Shown piece by piece: positions 63,701 to 64,000 of a stretch of DNA of 64,000 nt. Each line of letters opens with the position of its first letter. Position 1 is the stretch's first letter. The translations under genes and the position numbers were made by a program. The stretch is from NCBI GenBank assembly GCA_933228895.1, contig OW121846.1:80612064-80676063 (forward strand), in the 5' to 3' direction. The notes below the pieces were generated by a model. That model worked only from the letters and a program-made list of their open reading frames with translations. It was not told where the DNA came from and did not search any database. The DNA is from Platycnemis pennipes (taxonomy: Eukaryota > Arthropoda > Insecta > Odonata > Platycnemididae).

Positions 63701-64000
63701 GAAACACTTTATTATTACATTTCATGAAAAAAAATTATGCCAATTTTAATTCTGAATCTTTATCTTTATACTCATTACAGTCGCCCTACATACAGACACT
63801 TCTTTGTTGAATGTTAACACCGCATGCGTATCTGTTGCAAGCATTACAAAGAATATAGGTTTTTTTTCATTCTCACTGGGGCATTTTGAACTACTTCCAC
63901 GCTTATTCTTGGTCGCAATTTACCCTTCATTAATGGCAGAATATTCCCAATCCCAGCGTTTTTTATCGCAGCCAGAATTATATTTTTTTGGCCTCCGGCT
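60742..64000 (+). repeat. HOR K: S + D + L, cut by the window end
   Basis: Modules: S 60,742-61,698 (957), D 61,699-62,653 (955), D with full-type L from 62,654, truncated at 64,000 inside L. It shares the AAGTACCGTCCG L variant with HOR J. The array continues past the right edge. Confidence 0.88.

Noticed and set aside
22323..64000. CRISPR or other short-spacer array
   Set aside because: The repeats are about 955 bp with no unique spacers, and the DNA is eukaryotic in character.
1..64000. Telomeric TTAGG arrays, rRNA or tRNA genes
   Set aside because: I looked for them while reading and saw none. The chromosomal position of the array cannot be judged from this window.

Overview
The window looks like AT-rich eukaryotic, probably arthropod (insect-like), nuclear DNA. 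It contains no bacterial operon, tRNA, rRNA or CRISPR array. The only clearly recognisable protein genes belong to one I-group-like non-LTR retrotransposon (LINE) of a kind common in arthropods. I cannot name the species.

Most of the window is one tandem satellite array. From about 19,361 to 64,000 it is strongly homogenised and hierarchical. A module of about 955 bp occurs as a 'first' form S (956-958 bp) and following forms D (954-956 bp). Each run of one S and zero to two D modules is closed by a longer module, a D fused to a roughly 1 kb L segment (total 2,004-2,007 bp, or 1,663 bp where a shared 342-bp deletion is present). This gives higher-order repeats (HORs) of about 2.96, 3.58, 3.92, 4.53 or 4.87 kb that differ mainly by whole numbers of 955-bp modules. 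I place every unit boundary at the recurrent motif CTAA|TCATGGATAA, just after a GGTC/GACC hairpin. Bases 1-8,538 and 17,299-19,360 hold older, diverged units of the same family, up to about 3.8 kb long. They look like the ancestral form from which the shorter modules arose by deletion.

Inside one old unit lies a nested insertion. An 8,760-bp DNA transposon (8,539-17,298) has perfect 18-bp terminal inverted repeats, a 3-bp CTG target duplication and clusters of the 12-bp palindrome TATCGTACGATA next to both ends. It has no recognisable transposase. Inside it sits a nearly full-length 5,768-bp LINE (8,906-14,673) with a 10-bp target duplication. Its ORF1 is intact; its ORF2 (endonuclease, reverse transcriptase, RNase H, CCHC) is broken by a single extra T. 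The order of events is readable: satellite, then DNA transposon, then LINE.

The satellite module does not look like random DNA. Each old copy carries a TATA box, an ATG mini-ORF of about 17 codons about 41 bp downstream, and two exon-like blocks separated by a 49-nt intron-like gap with GTGAAT donor and TTACAG acceptor. The second block runs 36 codons to a stop, and younger copies are frameshifted there. My inference is that the satellite grew from a fragment of a small spliced gene. The coding interpretation is not proven, and the substitution pattern looks neutral. Many open frames in the array are repeat-borne and often start at TTG; I do not annotate them as genes.
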